From: Pocillopora verrucosa
Lineage: Eukaryota; Cnidaria; Anthozoa; Scleractinia; Pocilloporidae
Direction of reading: 5' to 3'
Assembly: GCF_036669915.1 (NCBI RefSeq)
Contig: NC_089319.1
Span: 21,477,885-21,541,884 of the forward strand
Length of the DNA stretch: 64,000 bases
Numbering within the stretch: the stretch's first letter is position 1; every line of letters starts with the position of its first letter. Positions 60,301-64,000 of the stretch are shown piece after piece. The notes under the pieces are model-generated. The model had not been told where the DNA came from. It saw only the letters and a program-made list of their open reading frames with translations, and did no database searches. The translations under genes were made by a program, and so were the position numbers.

Positions 60301-63300
60301 ACAATAGCACTTAGTGATCTAAAACATTTTTCATGAACTCGGCTCGTCATGGTTCCACTCCTTTTCTGACGAGAAGGTGGGTGTATGACTTATTAGACTA
60401 GAATACAAAACATTCTAACACTGAAAGACCCAAGTGGACTGTGCAAAAGAAAAAGAGAGAACGCAAATGAAAAGTGCTATATTTCAGTGCCTTACGATGA
60501 TTGTTTCTCCAGTCTTGAACGGAAGGGCTGTTGAGTCCATCACGTTGAAATGATCCCTGACGGCTTTGGCATACACAGTGCTATCTGCAGAAGCTGCGTT
60601 TAAAACAGGTAAACAGACGATAATTGTTTTGAATAGAACTGCCGAATATTTTGTCCGAACGGGTTATCATCCAAAGAACGTCATATCACAGTTAAGTAAA
60701 TGTTGAAACCTTATAAAGGACAATGCTCCCGTCCGTCCCGATGTCCTCTATAAATTTTTTCTAAAAAACCCTGGTCATTAAAAGAGAGAGTAGTTGTTCC
60801 AAAACTCCTCTAACTTTTAGATCTTTTCAAAACGCTGAATAAATCAAACCCTATAGTTTTGGAGAAATTGGAATCTTTGCTTGCAAACCACGCCTTAAGT
60901 GTTGGTGAAACAAGTTACCTTTTAACAGTTTTTTAATTGCTGTTGATGCTTTTGAACTCGTGAAAAGATTAACCATATCAAGTGCCGTGTGTCCTTCATC
61001 ATTTCGTATATCTGCATTGATACCCCACTAAAACGGAATGACACAAAACAAATAATACGTTTAACATGTATTGCATGTCACTGAATTGTGTTCCAGGGTA
61101 ATGGATTTACATGTATCAGGGTATCATTTACGATATTTATTCCACAACTTCTTTTCACAACTTTTTGATTTACTAACAGTAAGATGGGTGGGGCAAAACG
61201 AATCTCTTCTTTACCAATAAGAAACTTCTCAAACTCTTAAGCAGCTGATCTAAATAATGTTGATGAACACTCTACCAAACTCTATCATTTTCTGCTTAAA
61301 ACCTGGTTAAGCCCAAACAGATTACAGCTACTTCCATATGGTTTGTGACAGCTTTATTCTCTCCCTCTGTGGCCAGGAAACATGTTTAAACAAATTGCAA
61401 TGACTGATTTACTTACATCAAGGAGCATGTTGACCACATCTGTTTTACCATAGAGAGCTGCTTCATGTAAGCATGAACCATTACTGGTAACTTGATTGAT
61501 ATCTGCATCAGCTTCTAATAACATTCTGTGAAGAGGATTATGAAAAAATCTTATAGATGACTAGTACTATTTGAAAGGAGCACCCAAAAACCAGGAACTT
61601 CTATCATCTCTTGATGGCCAGAGTGGAATTTTTAAAAAAAGAAGCTGAACTTTTTCATAATTGACTAGTGTTAAAAACACTAACAATAATAGAAATAATA
61701 ATAACAGTGATAATAATTGAATGTAGCCATGGCAAAAACCCTAAGACATCATGAAAAAGTTTACAAAACTTACAACAGCTTCCTGAAATCTTACCTGACT
61801 ATTTCTACGTGACCTGTCTTTGAAGCTGCATGCAATGGTGGATCAGTTTTACGCACTGCACCAGTGGCCAATGCACTCCTCACCTCTTTGGTGTTAAGCA
61901 ACAGTTCAACAACCTAAGTGTAACCATACCAAAGAACACTTTATCACAAAGAGAGCCTGTCTACAAGAACTGCATAACTATCAAGGTGAGAAACTCTTTT
62001 AAATTTGTTTCTCCACAGAATTCCCTTCCCTCTGCATTATGAAGCCCTCATGATGAAAAGATCAAAATAGTTCCATATGCCTTAAGAACTGACTTAAATT
62101 AATTTAACTTGATTAACAATTTACAAATGTCTCATCCCCCTTGTTTTGTTTGCTTGTTTGTTTTTGTTTGTTTTTTTTAATGCAGTCAGATAGTGATGAA
62201 GAGTTAGCATCCTGCATTGACTTTCTCCATTTTTTTTATAATTTTTGCTAATTCTCTTTACTTAAACAACATTACTGTAACAAGGTTACATGTATACCAA
62301 GTACACCACCCTCTCACTAATACATAGATCCAATTTGCTAGAAAATGTACTGGTTTTACAAGGAGAAGGGAGAATGTGTTTCCACTGCTCCTGGAATTTT
62401 GAGGTGAAGACAAAAACAGGTTAGAAATGTGGTACCCACATGAACATGTCCAAATCTGCAGGCAAGGTCCAAAGCTGCCTCTCCATTGTTATTAACTGTC
62501 ATTGTACTACAGTTCCTGTCTAAAAGCACATCAGCCTACAAAAGAAATTCATTACAAAGATTGTTTGGGTCTAGGGAGCTCAGATGCTACAGAAGCAGAA
62601 AATGTATGCAAGACATTAACATTACTGAGACTGGCTCCTCAAAAAAAATATGCAAAGTTATACAGTCACATTTTCTATGCAACTACAGAAACCAAATATT
62701 ATAATTTCTACAGTGCATAAGAGGACTGCCCAAAACTAGTCGAGCTAAGGCTCTCACTGGAATATATTAAAGATTACAAAAGAAAGATTAATTTTGGTTA
62801 AAACATAATTTCTGGTTGATTGACATAAATTGTTTCTACAGTGCATAAGTTGACTTCCAAGAGCCAACTGAGCAAAGGTTTCGTTGGAATAATACATGTA
62901 CATGTATTGATGATCAAATATCTCAATGTTTCAGTGAGATATTACAGAAATTTTTCCAGATCAAATTGGTTTTTCAATTTATAGCTGCAGCCACTTGTGA
63001 AAGCAAAATATTTAAAATAGAATTTTCTAGATCATTCTAGGTTTTGCAAAACCTTGCTATGAACAGTCTTCATGGACCACTTTTGATTAGTCTTTCAAGC
63101 TGTAGATTATTACTTCTCCTCCAAGCTACAGAAAGATAAATCTGTGCACTTACCACATCAGAGTTTCCATGCTGACAGGCTAAAATAAGAGGTGTGTCTC
63201 CATTTTGTGAACAACTGTTGACTTCTGCTCCAGCCTCTAACAACAACCTTGCTACTTCCACTTTTCCTGACCAGGCAGCTAAATGCAAGGGAGTCATTCC

Positions 63301-63931
63301 TACAAAACGAGAAAGACAAAATAACAGTTCAATAGAGGAAAAAAATAAGTAACTATTTCCAATTGCCTTTAAACTATAGAATATTATAATTGTAGGACAG
63401 AGTTAAAAAGGAACAAAGGGGAGACTTCATGTACAAAAAGAGATTGATGGTGCTACTCTTTTGGTTAATTAGGCAGTATACCCTCCTTTATCAACCCCTT
63501 GCACCCTAACATCAGTATGCATATTCTCCACACTGTTCTTGTTACATTTCCTAAGGTGCTGATAAGGAGAATTTGTTTAACAATCAAAAGCTTCTTTAGT
63601 TGGTAGTCATTTCCTTTATTCTTGTGGCTTAAATGTATGATTTAGGGGTGATAACGTAAAGATAAATTAGATGCTAGTCATTCATAGAGGTCAAATGGTC
63701 AACCTAGAGTTTATAACATATCAATTGTTTCATCTACCAGCCAAAGCAGCGCAGCAGTTTCTTTAGAAACTAACAACCTTGTTTACATTCATAATATTTT
63801 GCTAAAACATCAGTATTTTAATATAATTGTTACCTTTCTTATCTTTGGCATTGACATCACATTCCAACTCAATGAGTGCTATGACAATTTCACTGCTGCC
63901 TATAAGACATGCGTGGTGAGTGGGTGTGAAT
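48395..63931 (-). CDS. CASKIN: Caskin-type scaffold protein (ankyrin-SH3-SAM-SAM), 5' end beyond window
   Basis: Twenty exons, minus strand, all in phase: 63931-63834, 63299-63154, 62535-62440, 61913-61795, 61525-61417, 61027-60919, 60593-60496, 59829-59776, 59534-59468, 59213-59139, 58655-57573, 57027-56941, 56264-56218, 54539-54423, 53635-53534, 53306-52319, 50394-50155, 49254-49174, 48860-48782, 48473-48395; about 1,290 codons. Exons 1-6 encode ankyrin repeats ([52 protein letters not shown]). Exons 7-9 form the SH3 domain ([22 protein letters not shown]). A long linker with tyrosine motifs follows, then SAM1 ([17 protein letters not shown]), SAM2 ([16 protein letters not shown]), proline-rich runs, and a Caskin-type C-terminus ([18 protein letters not shown], stop). 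Caskins are cytoplasmic scaffolds that polymerise through SAM domains and bind CASK or receptor-linked adaptors; the partners here are inferred. The first exons lie past 64000. Confidence 0.92.
49101..49148. repeat. A-rich low-complexity run
   Basis: Repeats of CAAAAA. The homologous site near 12727-12760 is also A-rich. It is just downstream of the exon at 49254-49174 in Caskin reading direction. Confidence 0.7.
52124..52303. repeat. Dispersed MITE-like repeat, family 1
   Basis: Starts TTAACCCTTTAACTCCCAAG and ends CTGGGAATTAAATGATTAA, inverted ends. Same family as 22891-23091. Lies in the intron after Caskin's SAM2 exon, close to its donor. Confidence 0.65.
53737..53850. repeat. Partial MITE-like repeat, family 2
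   Basis: CCCTTCAGCCCTAAGAGTGACTAG ... CAGTATGGAGAATAT ... GTGTACAGTGTTAA, a shortened relative of 29046-29265. In a Caskin intron. Confidence 0.55.
54010..54160. repeat. Minisatellite, about four units of 35-40 bp
   Basis: Units contain TTACTAC..., then GAGGGAGGGGTG or a variant (GAGCGAGGGGTGG, CGGGGATGGGTG, CAGGGAGGGGTG). G-rich on the plus strand. In the intron before the Caskin SAM1 exon. Confidence 0.6.
55788..55800. repeat. Short (TA)n microsatellite
   Basis: An A run followed by alternating TA in a Caskin intron. Confidence 0.7.
60115..60170. repeat. Tandem repeat with purine-rich unit
   Basis: GGAGATTTCTTTAAGAGGAGG occurs twice in tandem (from 60116 and 60138), followed by a G-rich run. 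In a Caskin intron. Confidence 0.7.
63491..63700. repeat. Dispersed MITE-like repeat, family 2
   Basis: TCAACCCCTTGCACCCTAAC, CAGTATGCATATTCTCC, and an end GAGGTCAAATGGTCAAC. Same orientation as 25805-26024. In a Caskin intron. Confidence 0.65.
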
Positions 63932-64000
63932 CTGGTAAAAGAAAATGAAACACAACTTACAGTACCCCTCATGTATAAGTTGATTGTGCAGGCACATCTC

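Noticed and set aside
1..64000. CRISPR arrays, bacterial operons or phage genes
   Set aside because: None seen; gene structure is eukaryotic throughout and repeats are SINE/MITE/LINE-like.

Overview
This window is nuclear DNA of an animal. The genes are split by many short GT-AG introns and belong to animal families: LST8, EIF3L, a Caskin scaffold and Asteroid-type nucleases. The AT-rich introns are full of tRNA-derived SINEs, foldback MITEs and a degenerate non-LTR retrotransposon. The repeat style and protein divergence fit a cnidarian, most likely a stony coral; that identification is inference, since no species marker is present. Layout, left to right: the 5' end of an LST8 gene on the minus strand (1-855, runs off the window) is head-to-head with Asteroid-like gene 1 (1281-4282, +). 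Gene 2 follows (6029-10618, +), then a decayed patchwork of duplicated Caskin 3'-end and Asteroid fragments (10750-13900) and a repeat-rich gap holding a 1.8-kb inverted-repeat element (15764-17586). Next are Asteroid-like gene 3 (17687-21379, +) and EIF3L (21655-31516, +, 20 exons found, first exon not found). A dead LINE (about 31790-33830, -) precedes a second copy of the LST8/Asteroid block: an LST8 pseudogene with three in-frame stops (34626-36772, -) head-to-head with Asteroid-like gene 4 (37140-39252, +). Two broken Asteroid copies follow (39638-40436 and 41516-45109, +). The window ends with a Caskin gene on the minus strand (63931 down to 48395, 20 exons found, first exons beyond the right edge). 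The main theme is local expansion and decay of an XPG/FEN1-related (Asteroid) nuclease family: four apparently intact genes, two near-complete pseudogenes and one fragment, all on the plus strand. All four intact genes keep the acidic residues expected for metal-dependent cleavage, but their C-terminal exons differ. The expansion carried neighbouring DNA with it (LST8 5' end with a shared promoter region; Caskin 3' end), so copy age can be read from flanking insertions. EIF3L (translation initiation), LST8 (TOR complexes) and Caskin (synaptic or adhesion scaffold) appear to be single-copy bystanders. Nothing suggests that the genes form one pathway.
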